From the NCBI RefSeq assembly GCF_900104895.1, contig NZ_LT629742.1:2790001-2854000 (forward strand): 64,000 bases of DNA, read 5' to 3'. The position numbers and the translations under genes are program-made. The stretch's first letter is position 1. Each line of letters starts with the position of its first letter. Positions 40,542 through 48,964 of this stretch are shown one piece after another. Source of the DNA: Microterricola viridarii. GTDB lineage: Bacteria > Actinomycetota > Actinomycetes > Actinomycetales > Microbacteriaceae. Under the pieces are notes generated by a model, which was not told the origin of the DNA, did not search any database, and saw only the letters and a program-made list of their open reading frames with translations.

Positions 40542-42512
40542 CTATTCCCTCTGGCGCAGTCGGAAGACGTCGAAGAGCACCCGCAGGGTGAGCAGGCCGG
40601 AGAGCACCGTGAGCATGTAGCCGAAGATCTGGAACAGGCTGAGGTCGGGCGTGACCGCCGGTCCCCCATCGCTGATGAGCAGCATCGACGCCATGATGCC
40701 GAACGCGCCGGCGAGGAAGCTCACCACGAGGAGGTTGACGACCCCCTGCAGGAGCGTGCGGTCGCGCTGGTCGGCGAAGAGCCGAACGTTGACGCCGAGG
40801 CGGCCGTCGACGAGGGCGCCGGTGATGCGGTCGATCCGGGTGGGAAGCCGGCGCAGCAGTGGCGCGACGGACATGAGCTCATCGCGCATGCTCGTGTAGA
40901 CGGCGAACGGCGCGAACCCGTGTCTGATGCATTCCTGCGCGTAGTCGCGCGCCGCCGTGAGCATCTCGAAGCCGGGGCTGAGCTGCCGCAGCGTCCCCTC
41001 GAGGCTGGCGACGGCGCGGAACGCGGTGGCGAGTTCGGCCGGAACGGCGATGCGGTTGTCGGTGAGCATCCGGACCATCTCGGTGAAGACGGTGACGTCG
41101 AGCGAGGCGCCCGCGCCCAGCCTGGTGGCAACGAAGACGCCGATCTGGCGGCGCAGCGCCGTCTCGTCGATGTCGTCCGGCAGCTCGACGAAGCCGAGCA
41201 GCGCATCCGTGAAGGCCGCGGCGTCTCCCCGGTAGAAGGCCAACAGCACTTCGCCGATCTGGGCGCGCAGCTGGGAGTCGAGGCGGCCGACCGAGCCGAA
41301 GTCGAGCAGCACGATCTCCCCGTCTGGACGCAGGATGATGTTGCCCGGGTGCAGGTCTGCGTGGAACACGCCGTCGTCGATGATCTGGGTGAGCGTCGAG
41401 CGCAACAGGCGGCCGGCCTGCTCCTCGCGCTCCGCTGCGGAGTGCTCGCGGAATGTGCGCGCATCGCTCAGTGTGTCGCCCTCGACGAACTCCAACACCA
41501 GGACCTTGTCGGTGCAGAGCGCCGGGAAGTGCCGCGGAATCCCCACCCGCTCGGAATCGGCGTGCCGAGCCTGGGTCGTTGCCATCGCCGACATGTTGGC
41601 GGCCTCGCGCCGGAAGTCGAGTTCGTCGCGCAGGCTGCTGGCGAAGTTCTCCGCCAGGCCGAGCACGCCGAGGTCGCTCCCCCACGCGGTGGTGCGCTCG
41701 AACTGGGCGGCCAGCCGGAGCAGGATGTCGAGATCGCGGTCGACCAGCGGCACGATGTGCGGGCGCTGCACCTTGACGGCGACCAGCTCCCCCGTCGTCA
41801 GCGTGGCCCTGTGCACCTGGCCAATCGACGCCGCCGCGATCGGGGTCTCGTCGAAGGAGGCGAAGTGGGCCTCGAGCGGGCCGTTCAACTCGGCCTCGAG
41901 AAGCGCGTGGATCTCTGCCCAGTCCGCGGCCGGGACCCGCTGCTGCAACTGCGCCAGCTCGGCGAGGAACTCCGGCGGGAGGATGTCACTGCGGGTGGAG
42001 AGCAACTGCCCGAGTTTCACGAACGCGCCGCCCGCTTGCTCGAGTGCGCCGCGCAGGGCGCGCGCCTGGCGAACGCGCTCGGTGTGGCCGGCCGCGGTCG
42101 GGGCGGCGTTCGCGCGGAACGGCACCAGGCCCTGCTTCAGCGCGATCCGCGAGATCTCGGCGTAGCGGCGAGTGCGCTCCGACCGGGCCTTCAGCGAGGG
42201 CAGCCACTGATCGGGCCGGGGAATCGAGCCGGTCGGGACGAGGATCTCGGCGAGCACCAGGAAGGCCACCGCCCCGAAGAGCACAATCGACAGTTGCAGC
42301 GGAACGAGGGCCAGGCTGTATTCCTGCTTGCCCCAGACGAACTGGGACTCGAACCCCAGCTCCGCGGCGAGCCCGATGACCCCGGCCAGGACGAGGCGCG
42401 TCACCCCGACGGGGACGCCGAGGATCCGTCGGGTGACACGAGCGACGATGACCAAGAAGACGATCGTCACGATGCCCATGAGAACGATGCCCCCGATGGT
42501 GCCGGCCATCAC
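40542..42512 (-). CDS. ABC1/UbiB family atypical kinase, membrane-anchored
   Basis: A 656-residue protein of the UbiB/ADCK family. The N terminus has about three helices (IVLMGIVTIVFLVIVA, VTRLVLAGVIGLAAEL, LSIVLFGAVAFLVLAEI) and the C terminus has two. The kinase-like core has the family KxGQ motif GGAFVKLGQLLSTRSDILP, the Ala-rich loop AAASIGQVHRA, the lysine in VAVKVQRP, the catalytic loop HADLHPGNI, and DFGSVGRL. Members support quinone (here probably menaquinone) biosynthesis or lipid handling by an unclear ATPase activity. It stands alone upstream of the rRNA operon on the same strand. Family is sure; function is not. Confidence 0.93.
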   Translation of the reverse strand: MMAGTIGGIVLMGIVTIVFLVIVARVTRRILGVPVGVTRLVLAGVIGLAAELGFESQFVWGKQEYSLALVPLQLSIVLFGAVAFLVLAEILVPTGSIPRPDQWLPSLKARSERTRRYAEISRIALKQGLVPFRANAAPTAAGHTERVRQARALRGALEQAGGAFVKLGQLLSTRSDILPPEFLAELAQLQQRVPAADWAEIHALLEAELNGPLEAHFASFDETPIAAASIGQVHRATLTTGELVAVKVQRPHIVPLVDRDLDILLRLAAQFERTTAWGSDLGVLGLAENFASSLRDELDFRREAANMSAMATTQARHADSERVGIPRHFPALCTDKVLVLEFVEGDTLSDARTFREHSAAEREEQAGRLLRSTLTQIIDDGVFHADLHPGNIILRPDGEIVLLDFGSVGRLDSQLRAQIGEVLLAFYRGDAAAFTDALLGFVELPDDIDETALRRQIGVFVATRLGAGASLDVTVFTEMVRMLTDNRIAVPAELATAFRAVASLEGTLRQLSPGFEMLTAARDYAQECIRHGFAPFAVYTSMRDELMSVAPLLRRLPTRIDRITGALVDGRLGVNVRLFADQRDRTLLQGVVNLLVVSFLAGAFGIMASMLLISDGGPAVTPDLSLFQIFGYMLTVLSGLLTLRVLFDVFRLRQRE

Positions 42513-42587
42513 TACCTCCTCAGAATTGCTGCTCTGGCCACGCTAGCGCGTGGCCGGGGTCGGGGCACGGTGCTGGAGGCGCCGATC

Positions 42588-42617
42588 TTGACAGCGCCCG
42601 GTCGCTCCGGATACATT
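42588..42617 (+). promoter_or_regulatory. promoter of the amidase gene
   Basis: Consensus -35 TTGACA (42588-42593), an 18-base spacer, and -10 TACATT (42612-42617). The predicted start lies just before or within the palindromic operator at 42626. The same arrangement occurs before the agmatine deiminase gene. Confidence 0.8.
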
Positions 42618-42625
42618 CGGCGGAC

Positions 42626-42645
42626 TGTTGATCACATGATCAACA
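42626..42645. promoter_or_regulatory. palindromic operator, TetR-type, amidase
   Basis: The 20-base sequence TGTTGATCACATGATCAACA has perfect nine-base arms around CA. It sits eight bases after the -10 box, where a bound repressor would block initiation. A matching site, TTGTTGATC-N4-GATCAACAA, lies at 47831-47852 between tetR and the agmatine deiminase gene. Confidence 0.85.
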
Positions 42646-42673
42646 AAGGCTCGAGGTTCAACGGAGATCACGC

Positions 42674-44401
42674 ATGACCGGCAGCCCCACCCCGAAGCGG
42701 TTCGACGTCACGGAGGCCAGCATCGCCGGGCTGCGCGACGCGCTGCAGTCCGGCCACGTGTCGAGTATTCAGCTTCTCACCGCCTACCTCGACCGCATCG
42801 CGGCCTACGACCAGAGCGGCCCGACCCTGAACGCGATCGTCGTGCCCAACCCCGCCGCGGCGGACGAGGCCCGGGCGTCCGATGAACGTCGAGCCAGGGG
42901 CGAGTCACTCGGCGACCTCGACGGCATCCCGTATACCGCGAAGGACAGCTATCTGGCGACCGGCCTCACCGCCGCCGCCGGCTCCCCCGCGTTCGCCGAT
43001 CTCGTCGCCCAGTGGGACGCCTTCACGATCGCGCGCTTGCGCGAGGCCGGGGCCGTGCTCATCGGGCTCACCAACATGCCGCCCATGGCGAACGGCGGAA
43101 TGCAGCGGGGTCTCTACGGCCGGGCCGAGAGCCCGTACAACGCCGCCTACCTGACGGCCGCGTTCGGCTCCGGCTCGTCGAACGGCTCCGGCACCGCCAC
43201 CGCGGCCAGCTTCGCCGCGTTCGGGCTCGGCGAGGAGACGTGGTCGAGCGGGCGTGCTCCCGCCTCGAACAACTCGCTGTGCGCCTACACGCCCTCCCGC
43301 GGCGTGATCTCGACCCGCGGCAATTGGCCGCTGGTGCCGACGATGGATGTCGTCGTGCCCCATGCGCGCACGATGGCCGACCTGCTCGAGGTGCTTGACG
43401 CGATCGTCGCGGACGACGCCGAATCGCGGGGTGACTTCTGGCGGGCCCAGCCCTGGATCCCGCTGCCTGCGGCATCCGCGGTGCGCCCGGCACGCTACCC
43501 GGACCTCGCCGCCGGCGGAACCGCGGCACTCGCAGGCACCCGCCTCGGACTGCCCCGGATGTACGTGAATGCGGATCCGGCCGCGGGCACCTCGCCGCTG
43601 CCGAGTCTGGGCGGCCAGCTCGGCCAGCGGATTGACACGCGGCCGAGCGTCATCGCGCTCTGGGAGGAGGCGCGGCGCGCACTCGAGGCGGCGGGGGCCG
43701 AGATCGTGCTCGTCGACTTCCCGGTGGTGTCCAACTATGAGGGCGACCGGCCGGGCGCCCCGACGATCGCGAGCCGCGGGCTCGTCAGCCCCGAGTTCCT
43801 GCACCGGGAGATCGTCGACCTCTCGGCGTGGGCCTGGGATGACTTCCTGCGGGCGAACGGCGACCCGGCACTGGACCGTCTGGACGGCGTGGACGGCTCG
43901 CTGATCTTCCCCGAGCCGGCTGGCGCGCTCCCCGACCGCTACGACGGCTTCGAGGACCGCATCGCCGACTACCCGGAACAGGTGCGGGAGCACTCGGTCA
44001 GGGAGTTCACCGCCATCCCAGACCTGGAGTCGGGGCTGCGGGGTTTGGAGGAGACGCGACGGGTCGACCTGGAGGCGTGGATGGACGGCCTCGGCCTCGA
44101 TGCCGTCGTCTTCCCGGCGGCGGCGGATGTCGGCCCCGCCGACATGGATGTGAACGAGGCGTCCGCCGAGCTCGGCTGGCGAAATGGCGTCTGGGTCTCC
44201 AACGGCAACCTCGCGATCCGCCATCTCGGCATCCCGACGGTGACCGTGCCGATGGGCGCCCTCGCCGACATCGGGATGCCGGTCGGCTTGACGTTCGCCG
44301 GGCGGGCCTATGACGACAACGCCCTGCTCACGCTCGCGGCGGCGTTCGAGGCGACCGGATCGCGGCGCGTGCCGCCGCCGCGCACACCCCCGCTGGGGTA
44401 G
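42674..44401 (+). CDS. amidase-signature family hydrolase
   Basis: A 575-residue amidase of the Ser-cisSer-Lys type. The catalytic lysine is K90 (PYTAKDSYLATG), the cis-serine S169 (FGSGSSNGSGTATAAS) and the nucleophile S192 (EETWSSGRAPAS). The TG(G)S part of the motif is altered to TWSS. The C-terminal NLAIRHLGIPTVTVPMGAL segment is typical. It has no signal peptide. The ATG at 42674 follows a strong promoter and an operator shared with agmatine deiminase, so it probably acts on a related metabolite, such as N-carbamoylputrescine or another amide from polyamine breakdown. That link is inference; the substrate is unknown. Confidence 0.9.
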   Translation: MTGSPTPKRFDVTEASIAGLRDALQSGHVSSIQLLTAYLDRIAAYDQSGPTLNAIVVPNPAAADEARASDERRARGESLGDLDGIPYTAKDSYLATGLTAAAGSPAFADLVAQWDAFTIARLREAGAVLIGLTNMPPMANGGMQRGLYGRAESPYNAAYLTAAFGSGSSNGSGTATAASFAAFGLGEETWSSGRAPASNNSLCAYTPSRGVISTRGNWPLVPTMDVVVPHARTMADLLEVLDAIVADDAESRGDFWRAQPWIPLPAASAVRPARYPDLAAGGTAALAGTRLGLPRMYVNADPAAGTSPLPSLGGQLGQRIDTRPSVIALWEEARRALEAAGAEIVLVDFPVVSNYEGDRPGAPTIASRGLVSPEFLHREIVDLSAWAWDDFLRANGDPALDRLDGVDGSLIFPEPAGALPDRYDGFEDRIADYPEQVREHSVREFTAIPDLESGLRGLEETRRVDLEAWMDGLGLDAVVFPAAADVGPADMDVNEASAELGWRNGVWVSNGNLAIRHLGIPTVTVPMGALADIGMPVGLTFAGRAYDDNALLTLAAAFEATGSRRVPPPRTPPLG

Positions 44402-44419
44402 CGCGGCGGCGTGCCGGGA

Positions 44420-45721
44420 CTACTCGACGAAGATGCCGGCGAGGGTCTTCTTGCCGCGGCGCAGCACGGCGACTCCCGAGGCGAGCACGTGGCCGGAGAT
44501 CGTCTCGGCCTCATCGGTGATCTTGACGTTGTTCACCGAGACGCCGCCCTGCTTGATGGCGCGGCGGGCGTCGCTCAGGCTGTCGCACAGCGCGGTGTCG
44601 CAGAGGAGCTGGGCGATGCCGGCATCCGGCGCGGTCGTGGTGTTCGGCAGCTCCCGCAGCGCGGCTTCCAGGGTGTCGGCGTCGAGCTCGGCCAGGTCGC
44701 CCTGCCCGAAGAGCGCGCTGGTGGCAGCGATGGCGTTGGCCGTCGCCGTCTCCCCGTGCACCAGGCGCGTCACCTCGAAGGCCAGGGCGCGCTGCGCCTC
44801 GCGACGGAACGGCTCGGCCGCGACTGCGGCCTCGAGGCGCTCGATCTCGGCCCGCTCGAGGAAGGTGAAGATCTTGAGGCGGGCGACCACGTCGGCGTCG
44901 TCGGTGTTCAGCCAGAACTGGTAGAAGGCGTACGGGCTGGTCAGGCTCGAGTCGAGCCAGACGGCGTTGCCCTCGCTCTTGCCGAACTTGGTGCCGTCGC
45001 TGTTGGTGATCAGCGGCGTGCCGATGGCGTGCACGCTCGTTCCCTCTGTGCGGCGGATGAGGTCGGTGCCGCTCGTGAGGTTGCCCCACTGGTCGCTGCC
45101 ACCGGTCTGCAGCACGCACTCGTACTGGCGGTGGAGCTCGAGGTAGTCCAGACCCTGCAGGATCTGGTAGCTGAACTCGGTGTAGCTGATGCCGGCGTCG
45201 GAGTTGAGGCGGGCGGCGACGGCGTCCTTCTTCAGCATGGTTCCGACGCGGTAATGCTTGCCGATCTCGCGCAGGAAGTCGATGGCCGACAGCGGGGCCG
45301 TCCAGTCCAGGTTGTTGACGAGGGTCATCGCGTTCTCGCCCTCGCGGCTGAGGAAGCGGCTCACCTGCGCCTGCAGGCGGCCGACCCACTCCACGACCGT
45401 GTCCTTGGTGTTCAAGGTGCGCTCGGCCGTGGGACGCGGGTCGCCAATCAGGCCGGTGGAGCCGCCGACGAGGCCGAGCGGGCGGTGGCCGGCCAGCTGC
45501 AGGCGGCGCATGAGGAGCAGCTGCACGAGGTTGCCGAGGTGCAGGCTCGGAGCAGTCGGGTCGAAGCCGCAGTAATAGGTGATCGACTCCCCCGCGAGCA
45601 GCTCTTTGAGCTCGCTGGCATCGGTGGAGACGTGCACGAGGCCGCGCCAGTTGATCTCCTCCCAGATATCGGGGAAGGACGGATCGTTGCGCTGGGCGTT
45701 GAGGATTACTGGGTCAGACAC
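44420..45721 (-). CDS. tyrS: tyrosyl-tRNA synthetase
   Basis: A 433-residue class I aminoacyl-tRNA synthetase. The HIGH-type motif is APSLHLGNL, the KMSKS-type motif GTKFGKSEG, and the tyrosine pocket includes YYCGFDPTAPS and TGGSDQWGN. A C-terminal S4 domain (DARRAIKQGGVSVNNVKITD) binds tRNA. GTG 45721 (VSDPVILNAQ) is the likely start; the upstream open frame is Arg/Cys-rich and not conserved in type. In other actinobacteria tyrS adjoins the TPR-HAD-tlyA block; here the rRNA operon, ubiB and the amidase separate them. No T-box leader is seen. Confidence 0.96.
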   Translation of the reverse strand: MSDPVILNAQRNDPSFPDIWEEINWRGLVHVSTDASELKELLAGESITYYCGFDPTAPSLHLGNLVQLLLMRRLQLAGHRPLGLVGGSTGLIGDPRPTAERTLNTKDTVVEWVGRLQAQVSRFLSREGENAMTLVNNLDWTAPLSAIDFLREIGKHYRVGTMLKKDAVAARLNSDAGISYTEFSYQILQGLDYLELHRQYECVLQTGGSDQWGNLTSGTDLIRRTEGTSVHAIGTPLITNSDGTKFGKSEGNAVWLDSSLTSPYAFYQFWLNTDDADVVARLKIFTFLERAEIERLEAAVAAEPFRREAQRALAFEVTRLVHGETATANAIAATSALFGQGDLAELDADTLEAALRELPNTTTAPDAGIAQLLCDTALCDSLSDARRAIKQGGVSVNNVKITDEAETISGHVLASGVAVLRRGKKTLAGIFVE

Positions 45722-45851
45722 GCACCCCAGAGTATCAGCGGCCGAGCGCCGACCGCTCCGGCAGAAGCGTGCAGGCAACATCCGCGGTGAAATAAGTGTT
45801 GAGGCTTTAGTAACAGTGAGTTAAGCGTGTAGCCTGAACTCGGAGGTTCCC

Positions 45852-46469
45852 ATGTTCGTCATCACCGCCGATCAGATCGCCAGCCGCACCCGTGCCGACG
45901 TCACCGCGCCGACGATCGAGCGCCTGCAGCGCGACCACGGCGCGGCGCTGATGCTTCCCCCTGACCGCACGGCGGGCGATGAGATCCAGCTCGTGAGCGC
46001 GGATGCCGCCGCCATAGTGCGCATCGCGCTCGAGTTGACCCGTGGGGAGCAGTGGAGCGTCGGCCTCGGCGTCGGCGCCGTCGGGCTCCCGCTGCCGGCC
46101 GCGACGCGGGAGGCCAGCGGGCCGGCCTTCTATGCCGCCCGCGACGCCGTCACCCGCGCCAAGAAGCGGGGCACGCGGTTCGCGCTGCACCGGCAGGGGG
46201 CGGCGGATGCGGGCAGCACGCCGGCCGAGGGCACCGAGGCGCTGATCGACCTGGCCCTGGCACTGCGGCAGCGCCGCACCGCGCCCGGGTGGGAGCTCTA
46301 CGACCTCGTCTCGGCGGGCCTGAGCTACAAGGAGGCCGCCGAGCGGCTGGGCATCAGTGCGCCGGCGGCGAGTTCGCGCGCCAAGGCCGCGCAGCTCGCC
46401 GTCGAGGCGAATGCGGTGCCCGCGCTCGTAGGATTGCTGGCAGAACTCGATCGGAGCACGCCGTCATGA
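45852..46469 (+). CDS. SatD-like protein with C-terminal HTH
   Basis: A 205-residue protein. The N-terminal 130 residues resemble the SatD family (nucleotide-cyclase-like fold): the start FVITADQIASRTRAD, the GDEIQLV motif at about residue 42, and GLGVGAVGLPLP then ASGPAFYAARDAV. The C terminus carries a helix-turn-helix like sigma region 4: LYDLVSAGLSYKEAAERLGI then SAPAASSRAKAA. It overlaps the next membrane-protein gene by ATGA. An unusual sensor with both halves would link a ligand or stress to transcription; its target is unknown. An AGGTTCCC-type ribosome site GGAGG precedes the ATG. Confidence 0.7.
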   Translation: MFVITADQIASRTRADVTAPTIERLQRDHGAALMLPPDRTAGDEIQLVSADAAAIVRIALELTRGEQWSVGLGVGAVGLPLPAATREASGPAFYAARDAVTRAKKRGTRFALHRQGAADAGSTPAEGTEALIDLALALRQRRTAPGWELYDLVSAGLSYKEAAERLGISAPAASSRAKAAQLAVEANAVPALVGLLAELDRSTPS

Positions 46470-47113
46470 TCTTTCCCCCGCACCTGGCCGGATTCCTCCC
46501 CGTGCTGTTCTGGCTGTTCTTGCTCGGGCTGCTCGCCACCGCCCTGACCTTCGCGGTCTTCGCCGTGATGCGGAAGTTCCCCCACGCCATCTGGGCGGCC
46601 GGGGGCGCGCTCGCGCTCGCCCTGCTCCTCACCCTGAGCGCCACCACCTCGTTCTGGCCGACCGGCTGGACGCCAGCCGGCGGGGCCGTCGGTGCCCTGA
46701 TCGCCCTCGTGGGCGCGGCTCTGGCGGTGTTCGGCGGTGGCCCGGCCGCGCAGCTCGCCCTCTCGTTGGCCACCCGCGGCTCCGTGGCGCCCGGCGCGCA
46801 CGGCGGCATCCTGGTGCCGACCCCGGCCACGCCAGCCGGCACCCCGGCGCCGACCGGCGAGGACGGCGCTCCGGCCACCCGGGAGGTGCTGCGCGGCGGC
46901 GCCGCGATCGGCGTGCTCGAGCGACTCTGCGTCGTGCTCGGGATCGTCGCCGGGTTCCCCGAGGCGCTGGCGATCGTGATCGCGGTCAAGGGCCTCGGCC
47001 GCTTCACCGAGCTCGCCGCCGCCGAGGCCAGGGAGCGGTTCATCATCGGCACCCTGGCCAGCCTGCTCTGGGCCAGCGCCTGCGCGGTGCTCGTGCGGCT
47101 CGCCCTCGGCTGA
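46466..47113 (+). CDS. multi-helix membrane protein paired with the SatD-like gene
   Basis: A 215-residue integral membrane protein starting at ATG 46466 (MIFPPHLAGFLPVLFWLFLL). Five or so helices are visible: two near the start, one at GAVGALIALVGAALAVFGGG, one at VLERLCVVLGIVAGFPEALA, and a last one at FIIGTLASLLWASACAVLV. A proline-rich loop lies between (TPATPAGTPAPTGEDG). The KGLGRFTELA segment after the fourth helix is conserved in similar SatD-linked membrane proteins (from memory). It is translationally coupled to the SatD-like protein; function unknown. Confidence 0.75.
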   Translation: MIFPPHLAGFLPVLFWLFLLGLLATALTFAVFAVMRKFPHAIWAAGGALALALLLTLSATTSFWPTGWTPAGGAVGALIALVGAALAVFGGGPAAQLALSLATRGSVAPGAHGGILVPTPATPAGTPAPTGEDGAPATREVLRGGAAIGVLERLCVVLGIVAGFPEALAIVIAVKGLGRFTELAAAEARERFIIGTLASLLWASACAVLVRLALG

Positions 47114-47170
47114 GGCCGCCATCGGCTGAGCCCGCCATCGGCTGAGGCCGCCCTCGGCTGAGCCCGCCGC
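47107..47170. repeat. four 16-bp tandem repeats across a stop codon
   Basis: The unit CGGCTGAGGCCGCCAT (variants CGGCTGAGCCCGCCAT and others) occurs four times in a row. The first TGA is the stop of the membrane-protein gene at 47111-47113. The array fills the gap between this gene and the convergent tetR, and each unit can fold on itself poorly; no function is apparent. Confidence 0.9.
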
Positions 47171-47181
47171 CGGGCGCGGAA

Positions 47182-47799
47182 TCAGCTCAGGGCATCGGCC
47201 GGCAGGCCGACCAGCACCGCGATCGTGCGCGCGACGAGGTCGCCGCGATCGCTCGCCCCGCCCCAGCGCACGAGCGACTGGGCGTTCAGGCCGTCAATGA
47301 GACCGAGCACCAGCCAGGCGAGCTGCGCCGGATCGGCCGCCGAGAAGTCGCCGGCGCGGGCGCCCGCGGTGAAGGTGGCCTGCAGCACGCCCTGCCACGC
47401 GTCCATCTGCTCGCGCACGCTCGCGGCGAGCTGCTCGTTGCGGCGCCCGAGCGCCCAGGCATCCACCCAGACCACGGTGACGTCGGTGCGGCTGCCGTCC
47501 GAGACGGTCTGCACGAGCAGCTTGAGTCGCTCGCGCGGGGTCAGCGCGTCGGTCAGCACGACAATCTCGGCGAGCTCGCCGGCCACGATGTCGCCGAAGG
47601 TGCGCGCGACCAGAGCATCCATGCTCGGCTCGTAGTGGGCGATCAGGGCCGGGGTGACACCGACCCGCTGGGCCAGTGCGCGGAGCGTGACCGCCGCGAG
47701 CCCACTCTCGAGCGCGAGCGCCCGCGCGGCGTCTGTGATCTCGGCGCTGCGCTCGGCCGGCGGCTTGCGCGCGCCCCGCGTGGATGGAGGTCTTGACAT
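47182..47799 (-). CDS. TetR family transcriptional regulator
   Basis: A 205-residue TetR repressor. The N-terminal HTH is ITDAARALALESGLAAVTLR then ALAQRVGVTPALIAHYEPSM, and a ligand-binding helical domain follows (AWLVLGLIDGLNAQSLVRWG). It is divergent from the agmatine deiminase gene, and the -35 box of that gene overlaps its start codon. The palindrome at 47831-47852 lies between them and a second one precedes the amidase, so it probably controls itself, agmatine deiminase and the amidase. The ligand could be agmatine or a polyamine; this is inference. Confidence 0.92.
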   Translation of the reverse strand: MSRPPSTRGARKPPAERSAEITDAARALALESGLAAVTLRALAQRVGVTPALIAHYEPSMDALVARTFGDIVAGELAEIVVLTDALTPRERLKLLVQTVSDGSRTDVTVVWVDAWALGRRNEQLAASVREQMDAWQGVLQATFTAGARAGDFSAADPAQLAWLVLGLIDGLNAQSLVRWGGASDRGDLVARTIAVLVGLPADALS

Positions 47800-47822
47800 G
47801 GTCGGACCATTCTATGTACTGT
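47793..47822 (+). promoter_or_regulatory. promoter of the agmatine deiminase gene
   Basis: The -35 TTGACA (47793-47798), 18-base spacer and -10 TACTGT (47817-47822) copy the amidase promoter layout. The -35 box overlaps the start codon of the divergent tetR. The operator begins eight bases after the -10 box. Confidence 0.7.
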
Positions 47823-47830
47823 CGGGTCAA

Positions 47831-47852
47831 TTGTTGATCGCCTGATCAACAA
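47831..47852. promoter_or_regulatory. palindromic operator, TetR-type, tetR/aguA
   Basis: TTGTTGATC and GATCAACAA are perfect inverted arms around GCCT. It shares the core TTGATC-N4-GATCAA with the site before the amidase (42626-42645). I saw no third copy in the window. Confidence 0.85.
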
Positions 47853-47905
47853 GGGCGGCCCGGTGTGACGCAGCTCGTCCGCTGGCGGACGGAGGAGGCA
47901 GGCAC

Positions 47906-48964
47906 GTGAGTTGGCGAATGCCGTCGGAGACCACCCGGCACGAGCGCACCTGGATGGCGTTCCCCCGTGCGGGCATCACGCTGGGCGAGACGAGCGCAGC
48001 GGCCTCGGAATGCTACGACACCTGGACGGAGGTCGCGCACGCCGTCGCCGGCTTCGAGGCGGTGACCATGGTGGTCGACCCGAGCGAGATGGCCCGCGCC
48101 CGGCGCATGCTCGGCAGCGAGATCGAGATCCTCGAGGCGCCGCTGGACGAGTTCTGGATGCGCGACTTCGGCCCGAGCTTCGTCGTCGACGACGAGCGCC
48201 CCACCGTGCTCGGCGCGGTCGACTGGGTCTTCAACGGCTGGGGCGCGCCACACTGGGCGGAGTGGGGCAAGTCCGCCGAGGTGGCCCGGATCGTCACGGC
48301 GCACAGCGGCGCCGAGCTGATCAGCTCGACCCTCGTCAACGAGGGCGGCGGCATCCACGTCGACGGGGAGGGCACCGTGCTCCTCACCGAGACCGTGCAG
48401 CTGGACCCCGGCCGCAACCCGTTTCTCGACAAGGCCAGGGTCGAGGCCGAGCTGGCGCGCACGATCGGTGCGACGCACCCGATCTGGCTGCCCCGCGGGC
48501 TGACCCGCGACTACGACGACTTCGGCACCCGCGGCCACGTCGACATCGTGGCCACGATCCCCTCGCCCGGCCGGTTGCTGCTGCACGAGCAGCGGGACCC
48601 CGCCCACCCGGACCACGCGCTGACCCGCGAGCTCCGCGGTCTGCTCGCCGAGACGACGGATGCCGCCGGGCGCCCGTGGGAGATCCTCGACCTGCCCGCC
48701 CCGGCGACCCTCCGCGACGGCGAGGGCTTCGTCGACTGGAGCTACGTGAACCACCTCGTCGTCAACGACGGCGTGGTCGCGTGCGGCTTCGGCGAGGAGG
48801 CCGCGGATGCGACCGCCCGCGCGATCCTCGGCGAGGCGTACCCGGGTCGCCGGGTGGTCACCGTCGACTCCCGGCCGATCTTCGACCGCGGCGGCGGCAT
48901 CCACTGCATCACACAGCAGCAGCCCGCCCTGCCCAGCCCGCGGCCGAAGGCGCAGAGCGCCTGA
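47906..48964 (+). CDS. aguA: agmatine deiminase (peptidylarginine-deiminase family)
   Basis: A 352-residue guanidino-group hydrolase, probably converting agmatine to N-carbamoylputrescine and ammonia. The family motifs are MPSETTRHERTWMAFP at the start, DEFWMRDFGPSFVV (substrate Asp), VNEGGGIHVDGEGTVLLTE, GHVDIVA (catalytic His), and the nucleophile Cys in GGGIHCITQQQP near the end. GTG 47906 has a GGAGG site upstream. It is divergent from tetR with a shared operator. No carbon-nitrogen hydrolase of the aguB type is seen beside it; the co-regulated amidase may take that step. A peptidyl-arginine substrate is less likely because no signal peptide is present. Confidence 0.9.
   Translation: MSWRMPSETTRHERTWMAFPRAGITLGETSAAASECYDTWTEVAHAVAGFEAVTMVVDPSEMARARRMLGSEIEILEAPLDEFWMRDFGPSFVVDDERPTVLGAVDWVFNGWGAPHWAEWGKSAEVARIVTAHSGAELISSTLVNEGGGIHVDGEGTVLLTETVQLDPGRNPFLDKARVEAELARTIGATHPIWLPRGLTRDYDDFGTRGHVDIVATIPSPGRLLLHEQRDPAHPDHALTRELRGLLAETTDAAGRPWEILDLPAPATLRDGEGFVDWSYVNHLVVNDGVVACGFGEEAADATARAILGEAYPGRRVVTVDSRPIFDRGGGIHCITQQQPALPSPRPKAQSA

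Noticed and set aside
45722-45851. T-box leader of tyrS
   Set aside because: The 130-base gap lacks the T-box AGGGTGGNACCGCG-type sequence and a terminator/antiterminator pair.
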